DNA of 64,000 bases from Chrysomallon squamiferum (GCA_012295275.1 CM022677.1:11718574-11782573); one strand, 5' to 3'. Shown: positions 1 to 12,751, counted from the first letter of the stretch. Made by a program: numbers and translations. Notes: generated from the letters alone by a model not told the origin.

Positions 1-375
1 TAAATCCTGTCCTGATATTAGCAGACATTAAGTATAAACACTGTACAGTAATGTGATATTAGCAGCATTAATTATATAAATACTGTAGAGTAACGTGATA
101 TTAGCAGACATTAAGTAAATAAATATTGTACAGTAATGTGATATTAGCAGACATTAAGTAAATAAATACTGTACAGTAACGTGATATTAGCAGCATTAAT
201 TATATAAATACTGTAGAGTAACGTGATATTAGTAGCATTAAGTAAATAAATACTGTTCAGTAACGTGATATTAGCAGCATTAAGTAAATAAATACTGTAC
301 AATAACGTGATATTAGTAGCATTAAGTAAAAAAAAAAAAATACTGTACAGTGATGTATGATATTAACGCAGACGT
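1..375. repeat. Tandem array, 42-43 bp unit
   Basis: About eight to nine copies of a unit built around GTGATATTAGCAGCATTAAG, then TAAATAAATACTGTACAGTAAC. Copies differ by a few bases and by a 1-base length change (CAGCATT versus CAGACATT). The array begins at or before the window edge. A short copy recurs at about 38590-38660 beside the assembly gap, so the unit is dispersed in the genome. Confidence 0.9.
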
Positions 376-483
376 TAAGAACAATCCTGGAACGACGGCA
401 ATGACGGCCTCAGTAATATAAATATTAATGATATTTTCTTGACTTAGGATGCGGACACTAATTGCAATATTTAATAAAAAGCT

Positions 484-515
<32 letters not shown>

Positions 516-838
516 CAGACAATGTTTTCAGACGTAGATCAAACATTGGTAAATTCCTGCGCAATAATAAGCCACTTATTGTAAGCTTTGTGATTTTATT
601 TGGTGCATTAATATAAATAAACAGAAGAAAGAAAAAGTAGGGTAAAAAAAATAAAAACACCGTTTATTTGAAGTTAGCGGTCAACGATTGGCTAATAATA
701 AGATAAAAAAATATATATATATAAATAAATAAATAAAATAAATATATTTTAATAAAGATTGTTATGTTCCTTTATTTTATTTATTTGTTTTGAACATTAT
801 TTAATTTTTGTTTTATTTATTTATTTATTTTCTTTTAG

Positions 839-980
839 GATTGTATATGCGGAAAAATGCGGGATGATTGTCGGTCTTTATGGATTAACTTTTTATTTGA
901 TGTTCGAAGAATTTTCTACAGAATTGGTGTAATCGCATTAAAAAAGTTGCTTAAAGTATTTCATTTTGTGACGGAGACAG
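839..980 (+). CDS. Putative internal coding exon, product unrecognised
   Basis: An open frame of 47 codons plus one base lies exactly between a pyrimidine-rich acceptor (TCTTTTAG) and a GT donor (GAGACAG/GTATTA). It begins DCICGKMRDDC and ends FHFVTETG, with several basic and aromatic residues. GC content is higher than in the flanks. Its 3' phase (1) matches the acceptor phase of the candidate exon at 1909, which supports both. I do not recognise a family, and the domain is unknown. A chance open frame between cryptic sites is possible. Confidence 0.35.
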
Positions 981-1340
981 GTATTACTATTTATTATTAT
1001 AAATGTTAATGTGTTTGGATTTTTTTTCGTTTTATTTAATTATAATTTAAAAGTCATAGACATCTGATTGGGAACAATATTTATTTATTTATTTATTTTT
1101 TTAATTTATAATTTATTTATTGTTAATAATAACATTCACCAGTGGTTGTACTAATGTGAAAAGCATAAACAACGTCATATAAAGAAGAAATCATGTTTAA
1201 TTTTGTTTTACCAATCATCATATGATGTATCAGCCTATCGGGGGCAAATTTTGAGTGGCCAGTAATTAAATTTTTTTTAAAATAAATTTACTTGTGTAGC
1301 ACACATCAAAGGAAATACCACACAACAAGTCACAGAGAAT

Positions 1341-1378
<38 letters not shown>

Positions 1379-1908
1379 TTTTTTTTTTTTTGTTGATATA
1401 AACTAATAAAACTATTAAAAGAAAATATGCTAATTTGACAGGTTCTTTTCTGTCAGTTTATTCATTATATTATTTTTAAAGATTTAGGTTAAATTGCTGA
1501 CTTGTTCTATAATTATGAAACATATTTAAATGATATTTTTATACAAACTAAAACAAATTTAAGAAATACATAACCAGGTTATTTCATATGTAGACACTGT
1601 AAAATATTAATAAAGTTATTTGTTATAATAATATTTAACACACACACACATAAACACACACAAATAATTTGTTATCCTGTTTTTTGTTTCCCTTCTTTTC
1701 TTAATGGTCAATTTTAATTTACTTATTTACATTTTGTTTTGTTTTGTTGTAATTCCTTCTTTTTCATCTTCTTATTATTACTACTACTTTTTATTATTAT
1801 TATTATGTTTTATATTTATTATTATTATTTTTGTAATCTGTATTATTACTATCCATTTTATTTTTCATATCATTACTAATAATTGATTATTTTTGATGTA
1901 TTTTCCAG

Positions 1909-2123
1909 GTCATTTGGAGAAAATGTTCCAAATGAATTTAAAGAATGTTTCTATGAAAAATCATGCGAGTGAAATATTTTATAAATTCTCATCCAGCTAC
2001 ACGATCATTGACCAGAACCACTCTGTAGAATGCAAGTGCTGCTGGAATACTATAATATTGATATATCGATGGTTTACATTCAGCATAGACAGGAACAAGA
2101 AGGAAAGGGCAGAGCACCACTGA
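1909..2123 (+). CDS. Putative terminal exon, product unrecognised
   Basis: The segment follows an acceptor TTTTCCAG and stays open for 71 codons to a TGA, in the phase left by the exon at 839-980. It reads HLEKMFQMNLKNVSMKNHAS at the start and ends RNKKERAEHH. The middle carries a Cys cluster (VECKCCW). No family is recognised. The second half could instead be a 3' UTR or an intron if an earlier donor is used. Confidence 0.3.
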
Positions 2124-2211
2124 AGTCTGCAGTTTGTGAAAACAAGCTGATGCTGGTAAAAACACTTCATCTGCTATGCTGCCAAACAAAACAACTTGAT
2201 AGATGACTGCA

Positions 2212-2274
2212 ATGGCTCTGCATGTCAGTGGCAAAGACAACAGCCAGAAAGTTGAGCAGCAGGAGCAGCTCTGA
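2212..2274 (+). pseudogene. Diverged copy of a short ATG exon (MAV/MAL family)
   Basis: A 20-codon frame starting MALHVSGKDNSQKVEQQ matches, codon for codon in most places, the 17-codon ATG exons at 54217-54267 (plus) and 26376-26426 (minus). Those end at VEQQ followed by a GTGAC donor. Here the donor GT is replaced by GAGCAG and the frame runs to TGA. It is probably a dead copy of the first coding exon of the small family described at 55213-57373 and 25575-27298. Confidence 0.5.
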
Positions 2275-2866
2275 GAATGAAGCTGGATGAGAAGATAAAG
2301 AAAAGGGAGAGAAGAAAACAGAGGCTGTAGCTGCAGCAGAACACGATGAGACTCGGGAAGGCAACATTCATGAGAGTGATGTCTCGCCACATTGATAGTT
2401 CGAAGGACTGAGTTAGTCCTGTACCTGATTCAGGCAACACAATTCCAAGTTGTAAGTTTTTTATCTTATTTTTATTTCTTAGCAAATAAAATAAGTTTTA
2501 TAGTAACAACTCTTTACTGATTGTATAATAATAATCATTTGTTTGCTATTGTTTTGTTAATTATTTAAATTATTATCATTATTATCATTATCATTATAAT
2601 GATTATACAAAATATATCAAAAATATCCCACATTCCTTTGTGTCTGAATAATCCAGTAACTGATAACAGTAAAATTTAAATAATAACAGAAACATTAGTT
2701 ATTTATTTTTAACAGTTTATTATTTTTGTTATTTTATTTGTAAATTTTTATTTTCAGAATACACATACAGCTCTAATTGATGTGCTGATGTTTGCTAGTG
2801 AAGTTGTTTCAGTAGAAGGTGCTGTCCAGCACTGAGGATAAAGTTTGCTGCCACTGGAATTATTCT

Positions 2867-2874
<8 letters not shown>

Positions 2875-2911
<37 letters not shown>

Positions 2912-2935
2912 CTCTCGCTCTCTCTCTATCTGATA
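2875..2935. repeat. TC/AG microsatellite
   Basis: A TC dinucleotide run with a few interruptions (TCATTCTCGC, then CTCTCTATC). Confidence 0.9.
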
Positions 2936-3699
2936 GATATCAGATACATATATAACTATTAAGATAAATAAATAAATTAGTTGTTTTTCAGAAACTGCTC
3001 TGTACACAAGAAGAGCTAATTTAGTGAATCACCACAGGGTAGAAATGTCATCAAAGAATATGGCAGAACAGGAGGATCTATAGAGGTTGTTGTTATAGTA
3101 GTAGTATTAGTCATTGCCATTGTTGTAGTAATACAGTTGTTACAGCATTAATTCTTGTAGTAGTATTAATAATAAAACTTGTTGTAGTGATGTTTTACTT
3201 GTTATAGTGATGTAAATCTTTGAGACTCATGGTGATTAATAAAACTGTTTGTAGTCAAATTACTGGTTGTAATTTTAGTACTAATAGTAAATGTTTTCAG
3301 AGAAAATGATAAATGTGTAATAGCAGCAATAGTAGTAGTAACAGTAGTCGTTGTTGTTGTAGTAATTATAATAATATTAGTATAAAGAAATAAAGGCTTA
3401 TGACTAATAATGAAGAGAGCAAAAATATCACTTTTATTATTAATGGATAGTAATTTTATTAAGAGGAGTATTATTTTAATAACAGTGACCCTAGTTGAAT
3501 AAGGAATAATAGTAAATATTAGTTATAGTAATGATGGTAATAAAAGTAGCATGTTGTGTTGCAGTAAATGTAATAGTAGCAGTATTTTTTATATTTATTT
3601 ATTTATTTATTTACTCAAACTAGGCAGTGCACCCATCAATGTGACTCTGACTCAGAGTTGTTCAAAGTTCTGCTGATGAAGAGCTCAGTTTTGGTGACC

Positions 3700-3800
3700 T
3701 GGACATTGAAGCTGACCACATCAGACTACGACAATTCTTAAGTTGGAGACTCTTCCACCAGGCCACCAATCTCATCAGTCAAATAGCAGGGAGAAAAAAC
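3700..3800 (+). repeat. Segment duplicated at 54.1 kb
   Basis: The stretch from GAAGCTGACCACATCAGACT through ACAATTCTTAAGTTGGAGA and the following CCACCAATCTCA-type text is repeated at 54079-54155 with few differences. In both places it lies just upstream of an exon of the small family, so it probably moved with that locus. Confidence 0.7.
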
Positions 3801-3863
3801 TTGAATGTGCTTAAAACCAGGCAAAGAAAAACATTAAAGTGAAATCTCTTTCTGGTTTTGCAG

Positions 3864-3958
3864 GTGATTTTGAGAAAAAAAACCTGAAGATGACAAATTC
3901 TTCTGATACTGTTACTAGCCAGTCAGAGGAATTCAATAAAACAGAGAACTGTTCTGAA
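3864..3958 (+). CDS. Exon copy of small family (NSSDT/TSQSEE exon)
   Basis: This 95 bp exon has an acceptor GGTTTTGCAG and a donor GAA/GTAAGA. The frame reads GDFEKKNLKMTNSSDTVTSQ and ends ENCSE in phase 0. A 95 bp minus-strand exon at 25575-25669 is about 90% identical and keeps both splice borders and the frame. The internal ATG (MTNSS) could serve as a start. The phase-0 exit matches the KLNQLVK exons at 27174 and 55733, so this may be an alternative first coding exon of that family. The family function is unknown. Confidence 0.5.
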
Positions 3959-4465
3959 GTAAGAGATCTCGATATCTTTTATAATAATAACTAATAATAA
4001 AATTTCTTTCCTTCCATATGTTTTAAAACAAGAGCCACTAATAATTATTTTATGGGAAATATTTATTTCACATGACTTAGTTAAAATGATAGAATTCTCT
4101 TTATTTTGTTCTCAGTAATTCACACCTATATCCAGATAAATAAAGTCAATATTAAAACATTGTTAAAGTATAATTCATAATAATTTTTCCATGACTGAAA
4201 TTTTTCTTCCCAAAGATTTTATTGTGCAAATTAATCAAATGCTCCTATCCTGAAATAGGTAAAAAAAATAGTCATTTAAATAATATACGTTAAGATTAGA
4301 ATGATAAACTTGATGCTTATTTTTATTTATTGTTATTTTCTTTTTCTTTTATTAATTTTTCTTTCTATACTTGTTTACTTAGATGAATCTGTCTAAAAAA
4401 AGGGAAATGTACAAAATCCACAAAATTGCCCGATTGTGACCAAATAGTAAGAAACAAGTGACTCA

Positions 4466-4735
4466 TATATGAAACAGTTTATTAGTTTCAGTGTTACTGT
4501 TGCATTATCTGCATTATTTTGTTCATTTATTTATTTATTTTTTATCAGCTGGATCACTTCCTCGTTCAGGATTCAAATCTGTTAACTTTAATAAACATAG
4601 ATTTGTAGGTGATAAAAGTTCAGTTCAGATCAAGATAACACTTCAGCATTTTAATCACTGCAGTTTTGTGTTAGAATAATATACATAAACTAGCTGATGA
4701 ACTGAATGATATTCACAGATAATGTTTATTTTTTA
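4466..4735 (-). repeat. Dispersed repeat, copy 1
   Basis: About 270 bp here match the opposite strand of 21841-22110. Read on the minus strand, the element contains CTGCAGTGATTAAAA and, about 80 bases later, GATTTGAATCCTG, which resemble loose Pol III A and B boxes. It then has an A/T-rich tract and a further shared segment. The shared flank beyond the A tract argues against a simple SINE ending at a poly-A tail. Confidence 0.7.
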
Positions 4736-5359
4736 AGAATTTATTCAGCTGTAATTTAATGTTATAAAAATATATATATATTTTTTCTTAAATATAACAA
4801 AAAGATCTGAAGGTATAAAGGACTTTTTTATGGTTTGAATTAATTATATCATCACATTTTAAAATGTTAAATATTTGTAATTAATTGGAATTCTCTTGAT
4901 CTTTGGGATTAAAAGATTATTATTCTGGATACATTTATTGTTGTAGCCAGATTATTAACTTATATTTTTAATCAAATCTAAAATTAGATGTATAGAATCA
5001 GTTCTAAGTGTTCCAAAAAAGTAATGCAGCTTGTAATCAAAATGACTGAATTCACATACCTAGTGGAGAGTGACATTAACAGTTTGTGATTAGAACTGAA
5101 AAGCCTTGGTATCTATTAGTAAACTAATAAATGACAGAACTTATCAGTTAGTTATTTTTATAGGCTGGTGACAATGAATTCTTTTCAATTTACAGGTGGA
5201 AACTGTGAAGTCCATGTCAGATTTTGTATTTGTTTTAAACACTTGGTAAAAAAACAGAGTTTTTCAGATCTCACGCTCTCCCTTACAGTACAAGGCAGGT
5301 CAGTGCTGAAGATTCAGAGGAGTATTCACAATTTTATAGATTTCAGCTTTGAGAAATAT

Positions 5360-6430
5360 TAGTGGTATTTGTATTATTATTATTATTATTACATTTTCAT
5401 GTTATGTTTGTATTGCTTAACTTTAAAATATTTTGATTTAATCAATGCATTGTTCTTGTTTAGTAATAGAAAATCTTTCATAAAGAAATATTTTCACATA
5501 TGTTTATGAATTTAGTTATAAAAGACATTTTTTCTTTTTAAATTGACCAGAATGTAAAATTTGTAGTGATACTTTTTCATAGATATATATTTTTTGTTTA
5601 AATTATTTGTGATTTATTATTAAAATCTATTACAATAAGAGACAGATGTTTATTTATAATAATTTCTTTCTAACATTACACACAATTAAACACAATGGAA
5701 AAATAATTATTATTCTATTACATTTTATTATTGTATCTACAGGAAAGACAAGATTCTGGAATCAGCTTCAGTTACAAGAATAGGGAGATTTTAAACAGAT
5801 GAGGTATCTACTGATATGGAACAATTATTATTCACAAAAGATGGATTTTTCTTTCCAAAGCAGTTTCCAGAGAAAATGTTGACAGTACACATCAGTGTTG
5901 ACTGATTATTCTCCAGTAGTTAACAGTGGATGATTCTTGGTTATTATGGAAGGGAACAAAAAACTTCTGCTGTCATGACTAATGACACTGCAAAAGCTAT
6001 GTTGTTTCTACATTACAAATTATAGAAGAAATGAAAATATGTGGAGCAATGATATTTACAGATAGACAACAAGCAGGTTCCAGCTTAATGTTGTTTTCAT
6101 AGACAATATTAGCAAGTTTAGAGCAACTATAAGTGATTTAAAGGTTATGGAGATAAGATTTACAGAGACATGAGACTGACTCTCTGATGGGAGGTTAACA
6201 GGTAAAGAGATACACAGGAAGGTAAACAGAAAGAAAAGAGGGGGATATTATTGATAGACTGATAGACAGTTAGATCAGTAGAAGTTAACAAATGAATTCA
6301 TAGATGTAGATGAATTTAGGCAGATAGTTAAACAGGTCAGTGTCTATCTATCTATTCTGTGTTTTCTTCTTTCTGTCATGTGTGTTTGTGTGCCAGGCTG
6401 AGAGTGTAGACATAGGTTGTAATGTAGCTA
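5360..6430. other. AT-rich spacer
   Basis: I see no convincing gene. The stretch holds ATT runs and A/T-rich sequence. A frame at 5168-5362 just upstream is open for 64 codons but has no recognisable domain or clear splice context, so I do not call it. Confidence 0.5.
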
Positions 6431-7680
6431 TAAAAATTTAACTTGTACGCAGGAAGGGAAAATGAACTTTGATCATCTGTTTAGTAAAGGCGATCATGAT
6501 CTAGGATACTGTAGCATCATTAAACATAAAATTACCACCTCAGATGATAACCCAGTCAAAGTCCCTTATTGCCGAGTTTCACCAAGTCAGTGGAAACAGT
6601 TAAAAGCTTATCTGCAAACCCTAAGTAGCTGTAGTCATTCTGCGCCCAAGTACTCACCTTATGTATCAGCTTTGGTCCTTGTTAGAAAGTCCGGTGGAAA
6701 GCTGAGAATATGTGGAGAATTCTGCCTCTTAAATGCAAAACCTTTCAAAGATGCGCATCCACTTCCCCGTATAGATGAAGCACTTGAGCCATTGAAAGGC
6801 GCCAAGTATTACTCTTCCATCGATCTAGCACATGGATTTCTTCAGTGAAGAGGAAGAGGAAGACATTCCCAAGACTGCATTTCGCGCTGGTTCGTCGTTT
6901 TTTTTTTTTTTTTTTAAATATGCCAGGATATCCATGGGTTTGTTTAATCAGAGTAGCCTAATGGCTAATGCAGGTTTGCCTCGGAGAAGACAGTCTTCAG
7001 TCTCTGATAGTATACCTAGAAGTCATTCTTGTGTTTGGACACACCTTCGACGAAATGGACCAAAGGCTAGAAATGGTATTTGGTAGACTACACATGTCAT
7101 TTGCTTAAAAAGGAGGTTAGGTATCTTGGCCATGTTGTTTCAGAGACGGGTATTTCTGATAAGGTTTCAGGTGTCAAACAGTGGAAAACACCAACAAGAC
7201 AACTGAGGTCATTTCTTGGATTTACCAGTTACTATCGAAGGTTCAATAAGAGGTTTACCAACATAGCCGCACCCCTGCATTCACTGATAGGTGGTGGCAA
7301 GAAAAAGAAAGGAGAACTTGTCAGAAAGGTTCCTGAAACTCAAAAAGCTTTTCAGGAATGCTGGGATCAGTCTTGTGACGATGCTTTCGACGCATCAACA
7401 AATTAGCTGACTACAATTCCAAGTTTAGGCTACTCTGACTTCCAGAAACCTTTCATTGATGAGACTGATGCAGGTTTTCAGGGTTTGGGAGCTGTTCTAT
7501 CTCAAGAGCAAGATGGTCGAGTAGTGGGTTATTTCTTCTGCCAGTCGAAGCTCAAACTTGATCTCTTGGTGAGGCAATGGGAGAAAATAAACCAATTGTG
7601 TAACATTTGGTATCGTGTCATCCAACACAAGCGCAATATGCTATAACAATTAATTTTGCCTCAGGCATTTGTGAAAAATC
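6430..7680 (+). mobile_element. Decayed Ty3/gypsy-type pol fragment (RT and RNase H)
   Basis: Three broken plus-strand frames together resemble Ty3/gypsy pol. At 6462-6848 the text includes PYRVSP-like PYCRVSP, YVSALVLVRKSGGKLRICGE and YYSSIDLAHGFLQ, which match the start of the reverse transcriptase and its first catalytic Asp block. An A/T insertion and frame breaks follow near 6840-6920. At 7080-7406, VRYLGHVVSETGI and LRSFLGFTSYYRRF match the RT-to-RNase H connection typical of the family. At about 7440-7560 a frame with DETDAGFQGLGAVLSQEQDG matches the RNase H start. No LTRs, gag or integrase were found. It is a non-functional remnant. Confidence 0.85.
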
Positions 7681-7715
7681 CATTACAAGATGAAGCTGGT
7701 CATCAAGGGTATGAG

Positions 7716-8580
7716 CGAACAGGGTAGCCTAACCCTACCTCTAAGCCAATCCCTACCCCTAACCCTACTCCTGCCGCAATACCTACCCCTAAGCCTAACC
7801 CTAGCACAACTTCTAAACCTAATCCTTCCCAAGTTGGATTCGTACGTTAATGCTGCTCCCAATGGTGACTCTATAATTATTTTGCACATTATTGTTGATA
7901 ACAAAAGTTAAATATTCCTGACCCTAACCCTAACCCTACCCCTAACCCAACCCCTAACTCAAACCCTAGCCCTACGCCCTAACCCTAACACTAACCCTAA
8001 ACGCAACGCAAACAAAGGGACTGAACTTAATTCTGATGCTAACACCATCTCTAAGCCTCATCCTAACCCTAAAACTAAAACTAATACTAATATTAACCAT
8101 AACCATAACCCTACCTAAGACTCTAGCGCTAACTCTAAACCTAGACCTAACGAACTCGTTAAACTTAATTCTAATGCTAACACTAGTACTAACGCTGATT
8201 GTAAAACAGTTTGCAGATTATCATAAGACACATAATATACTTTAAATAATCCTCACCTAACACTAATCATAATTCTAACCCTAACCCTAGCCCAACTTCT
8301 ATCCCTACGTCCATCTACCATAATGCTTTCTCTAAACGTTTCAACTTGGTTCTGGTACCTTCACAAGCTGTCTGACAGCCCGTGCTTCCGGGATCTAAAT
8401 ATAACCCTAACGAAGTCGTTACACTTAATTCTAAAGGCAACACTAGTACTAACCCTATTATAATAATCGTAATAAACTTTAAATAACCCAAACCCTAACC
8501 CTAATCCCAACCCTAACCCTAACTGTAACTCTAACCTTAACCCGAACCCTAACCCGAACCCTAGCTCAACTTCTGAATCT
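7716..8580. repeat. Degenerate CCCTAA (telomere-like) interstitial repeat
   Basis: Runs of CCCTAA hexamers and close variants (CCTACC, CCCAAC, CTCTAA, CTTAAC) fill much of the stretch. The best-kept blocks are at about 7918-8000 and 8468-8560. Unrelated or drifted text lies between blocks. The hexamer is the complement of TTAGGG, the usual metazoan telomere unit. The degeneracy indicates an old interstitial patch, not a live chromosome end. Open frames in it are low-complexity artefacts. Confidence 0.85.
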
Positions 8581-8599
8581 AATCCTACCCAATTCCGCA

Positions 8600-9030
8600 A
8601 ACTTAATTCTTAAGCAAACGCTACTGTTACGACGGTAATGACGACGACATTAATAAACAATAATAATATATTTTATTATAGAATGACAGAGAATAAAAAA
8701 AGAAAAGGAATAATGAGGAGTTATGCAATAACGTTAGTAACAAGCCGTTACGACGGCGACATCAATAGAAATTACATTAATATATTTTAATAGGTGATGC
8801 GCCGACTCAGAAAATATGAGGAATGATTAATAAAAAGCGCTAAAGAAAAATTATAATTACTCCAAGAAAGCTAGGAACAAGGCCGTTATGATGGTGATAT
8901 TAATAGAAATAGTAATAATACCTTTGAACACTAAAAAAGTATGAATAATAGTTAATAAAAAGCAAACGAATATAGAGAAGTACACTGATGGTAACGACGG
9001 CATTAATAATCAGTATAATTAGACAGATAA
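8600..9030. repeat. Degenerate tandem repeat with TTACGACGG motif
   Basis: About four copies at roughly 115-130 bp spacing share a core like GTTACGACGGCGACATTAAT, followed by ATAATATATTTTA-type text and TTAATAAAAAGC. Cores lie near 8626, 8746, 8883 and 8990. A related core (AACGACGGCAATGACGGCC) lies near 390-410 at the end of the first array. Confidence 0.7.
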
Positions 9031-9059
9031 GAGCATATTAACCTCACCATTTCCTAAAG

Positions 9060-10420
9060 CTACGAAGAAGCTGCTCTCCAGTGACAGAAATAGACCTAAT
9101 GTTTGATAGACCGAGACTGAGAAGACGGGTGAAGCTCTAATTATCATGCTGAATATTTTCATATTCGATTATTTCTTTATCCATCTGAAGACACTGTTTG
9201 TAACAGTAAGTATGTTTTGCACGTGTATACTAGTGTGAAATTTATAAATTTATTAAAATGTTTTAAAAAAGGATTTCCATTGAGCTATTGCGAGTTAGTT
9301 CTAGTTCAGAAATATGATATATCATTGAAATTGGTACGACCTCCATTTCCATATTTCTTATGTTTTATGCATCTTCAGCATAAACTTAAAGAAGAATAAA
9401 TAAAATAAAAATGAATTTAAATTGTCTCACAATATTTTATTATCATTTAGGTGACTTTTAAAAAGTATTTTTTGTAATAATTGTTGTATATATATAGCAG
9501 TCATAGTTTAGTTCCAGTAATATTAATTGCATATTTAATAAAACTGCTTTATTTATTAATTTATTATTAATTTATTATTGTCATTATTGTAGTTTATCAT
9601 ATTTAATAGTATTTATTTGATATTATTACTTTTGAATTTAAATTAATATTGCTTGATTTGCATGAGATGAAATTAGTAATAAATACAGTTTAATATAATG
9701 TTCTATATAACTGATATTACAACACATTAGATTTATACTAATAAAGAAATTTATATAAATGTTTTTCTTTGTATGTGTCTGTATATTTGTGTGTCAATGA
9801 GTGCTTGTTTATTCACAAACACATATATTCAAATGCACACATGTATGTACATGCACAATAGTTACCATTTTTGAGTCTTCCATGAAATAAATATTTGATA
9901 GCAACACTTGTTATTCCATTAAAAATGTATTTTAACTAGTAAAATGTAATAGCTTTCATTCACTGATAATCCTTAACATTTCGTTGACTGGAAATTTGTA
10001 TTTGCTTCTATATATATATAGTTCTATGTTTCCTTTTGATTAATATTTAAGAATAAATATAACTTTTCCAGTAAATATTATTTATATATTGAGAATTGAA
10101 TTACAATTTAATAAATTCTTGGAACCAAATTTGTACATTGATTAGCTTCACGAAGTTTACTTCCAGTTTTATTTTGTAATTTGTCCTGTTTTGTTTTACT
10201 CAAAACCCCAACATGTAGATAAAAATAAATAAATAAATAAATAAATAAAATAAAATTACGTTTATTTGAATCAGAAATAAACCTGTTTTAGTATTAACAA
10301 TTAACATTATTTATTGATTTATTCATTTGTCTTAGTTTAGTTACCAGTAATATTTGTATTATTATTATTTTAATTATTATTAGTTTGGTTATTGTTATCA
10401 CTGGTTTATTTATTTATTTA

Positions 10421-10457
<37 letters not shown>

Positions 10458-11900
10458 AGAAATTATGAGCAACTGACCATGGATAATAATTTTCATAACA
10501 TAAGGGAAATAACTCTCTTTTGATAAGACTTTGTTTATAGTGTTAAAACATATGAAGTAAAGAAAGACAGCAAATACAATTTAAAATAAAAACACCCTGA
10601 AAACAATTTGATATCTTTTTTATTTTTAACAAGAATCAGTAACAATGAAGTAAAAAACCAAATTCAACAGCAAAATTGTAGCAAATATAAAAATTAATTA
10701 ATTAAAAATGCCTATAAAAAACATAATACTGATAAGGTCAAATTACATGTGCATAATAAACAAATAACAAAATATTGTAAAAAGCTGTTACTTATTTACT
10801 TATTTTTTCATGTGTTTTAAATTATTACATTGGATAATCAATTACATTATTTAACAGGAGCTAGTATTAAAAATTAATCTAGACATCTGTTTTGGTTTTT
10901 TTTTTAAAGTCTGCTAAATAAACTGATTTTAAATTGCTGTAACAGATATTTACAGAGTATATGTTTACATATATATATATATAGATAGATAGATAGACAT
11001 AGATAGATATATAGATAAACAAACATGCTAAGTTACATAAAGTCACAGACTTACAGACAGACAGAAAGGTAGAAAGATAGAAAGATAGACAAATATAAAA
11101 TAAAATACAGGTACATAGATGAATTCATTAAGTAACATTATTTAGAGACTGGTAGATACTGGGTAGATAGGTAGGTTGATGATGTAGACCAACAGACAGA
11201 GAGACAGACAGACAGGTAATTGTAGACATACACTAGTAAATAGATATATAGTTAATAGGACTAGGCAGATGTAACACACACACACACACACACGTGCATG
11301 CAGAAAGAGCAAGATAAGCTGACAGATTGGGAGCAGAATGTAAATCAAATTACATTTATATATAATTAATCAAACATTGATGATTTAAATGGAATACCTC
11401 TCCTCTGTTGTAGCCTTGTCTACAGATACACAATCAGACATCAGTATCCATGCTATTCCTCTGTTTGAACAAGTAACTGGATTCCGGAAAAGTCAAACAG
11501 TAGTAGTAGTGGCAGTAGCAGTAGCAGCAGTGGTAGTAGTAATTTTAGTAGTAGTAGTAGTTGTAGTAGTAATAATAACAATAATACATTACAATAAGAC
11601 TAATAATGATAGTAATATTAATAATAATTGTAATAAGACAAATAAAATAATATATAAAATAATAATACTAATAATAATAAAAATAAAAATGTAAAAATAA
11701 TAATCATAATAAGATATTATATTATATTAACAATAAAAAAGTACAGTATTATAATAATACAAAATAAGATTAATAACAATAAAATTCACAGAAATCAAAA
11801 AGAAGAAAAGAATATATAACAATAATAGCTTGCCATTTTAATTTATTAACAATCAAGAATAATTAAAAAACAAAAATAAAACAAGAACAAACAATAGAAT
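9060..11900. other. AT-rich spacer with microsatellites
   Basis: No gene is supported. The stretch contains AAAT/TTTA runs, an ATT run at about 10425-10455, an ATAG run near 10980, CA at 11274-11293 and a TAG/AGT tract at 11500-11570. Open frames here are translations of these repeats. Confidence 0.6.
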
Positions 11901-11972
11901 TAATTTATTAAGACAGACATTTAATAAAAAAAAAATTAAAATTAAAAAAAAACTAGAAACAAGTATTTTCAC

Positions 11973-12070
11973 CTTCATAAGAACTACTTCCTCTACAGTG
12001 CAGTCTGGTTTCTGAATACTTGCATTGCCAGACAGGTTGAATGTATACACAGCCCTTGCACGATGATCAG
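11973..12070 (-). CDS. Internal exon of unrecognised minus-strand gene (exon c)
   Basis: With acceptor GCTAG at 12071-12075 and donor ATGAAG/GTGAAA, the frame reads DHRARAVYTFNLSGNASIQK and ends TVEEVVLMK. Its incoming phase fits the exon at 12627-12702: the codon spanning the junction gives Ala, joining KKMEKYLAS to DHRARAVYTF. A second AG four bases upstream would break this frame. Codon use and splice fit make it a good exon. I do not recognise the protein. Confidence 0.6.
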
Positions 12071-12271
12071 CTAGCTGCAGTGAAAGTGTGATTTTAACAA
12101 CTGTTTATATGTGAGAAGAAATATATTGTTCTTTACATTAAAAACAAAGGAAAGTTTTAGAAATTAATGTAAAAGTTGATATTAAAACTGGATGCATATG
12201 TTAAGTATTGTAATGAGAAATGTTATTTCATGTTAATCATTTTATATTTATTAAGCTCTCTTGCTCCTCTC

Positions 12272-12276
<5 letters not shown>

Positions 12277-12325
<49 letters not shown>

Positions 12326-12336
12326 ACACACACACT
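12277..12336. repeat. CA/GT microsatellite
   Basis: An almost pure CA run of about 60 bases with one TA interruption. A second run occurs at 13501-13523. Confidence 0.95.
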
Positions 12337-12626
12337 ACATTAATAACTATTTTCTTGTTCTTTTATTTGTAAATACATACACAGATTGTATTCAAACAAG
12401 ATACAATTGTATGTATTTGTGTGTATTTGTTATAATAAAATCAATGTATTTATTTGTAAAGAAAATAAAGTTAATAAAAATAATGTAGTCATAGTAACAA
12501 CTTCTTAAAATTATTTATCCAAAAATTACAGATGCACATACATATATATATATACACACATCCACACACAAATCAAAAACAAAACTCTTCATACACAGAA
12601 TACAACACATACACTTTGTTCATTAC

Positions 12627-12702
12627 CTGATGCCAGGTACTTCTCCATCTTTTTGACCCCAGAGATAGTGTTCAATTCATCAACAGACAGAATACACTCC
12701 TT
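12627..12702 (-). CDS. Internal exon of unrecognised minus-strand gene (exon b)
   Basis: The acceptor is ATATAG and the donor GCATCAG/GTAATG. The single open frame reads KECILSVDELNTISGVKKME and ends KYLAS in phase 1, which fits the exon at 11973-12070. It has the amphipathic look of a helical segment. The family is unknown. Confidence 0.6.
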
Positions 12703-12714
12703 CTATATTATTAT

Positions 12715-12751
<37 letters not shown>

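Noticed and set aside
7690-8600. Leu/Pro-rich frames on both strands.
   Set aside because: They are translations of degenerate CCCTAA repeats.
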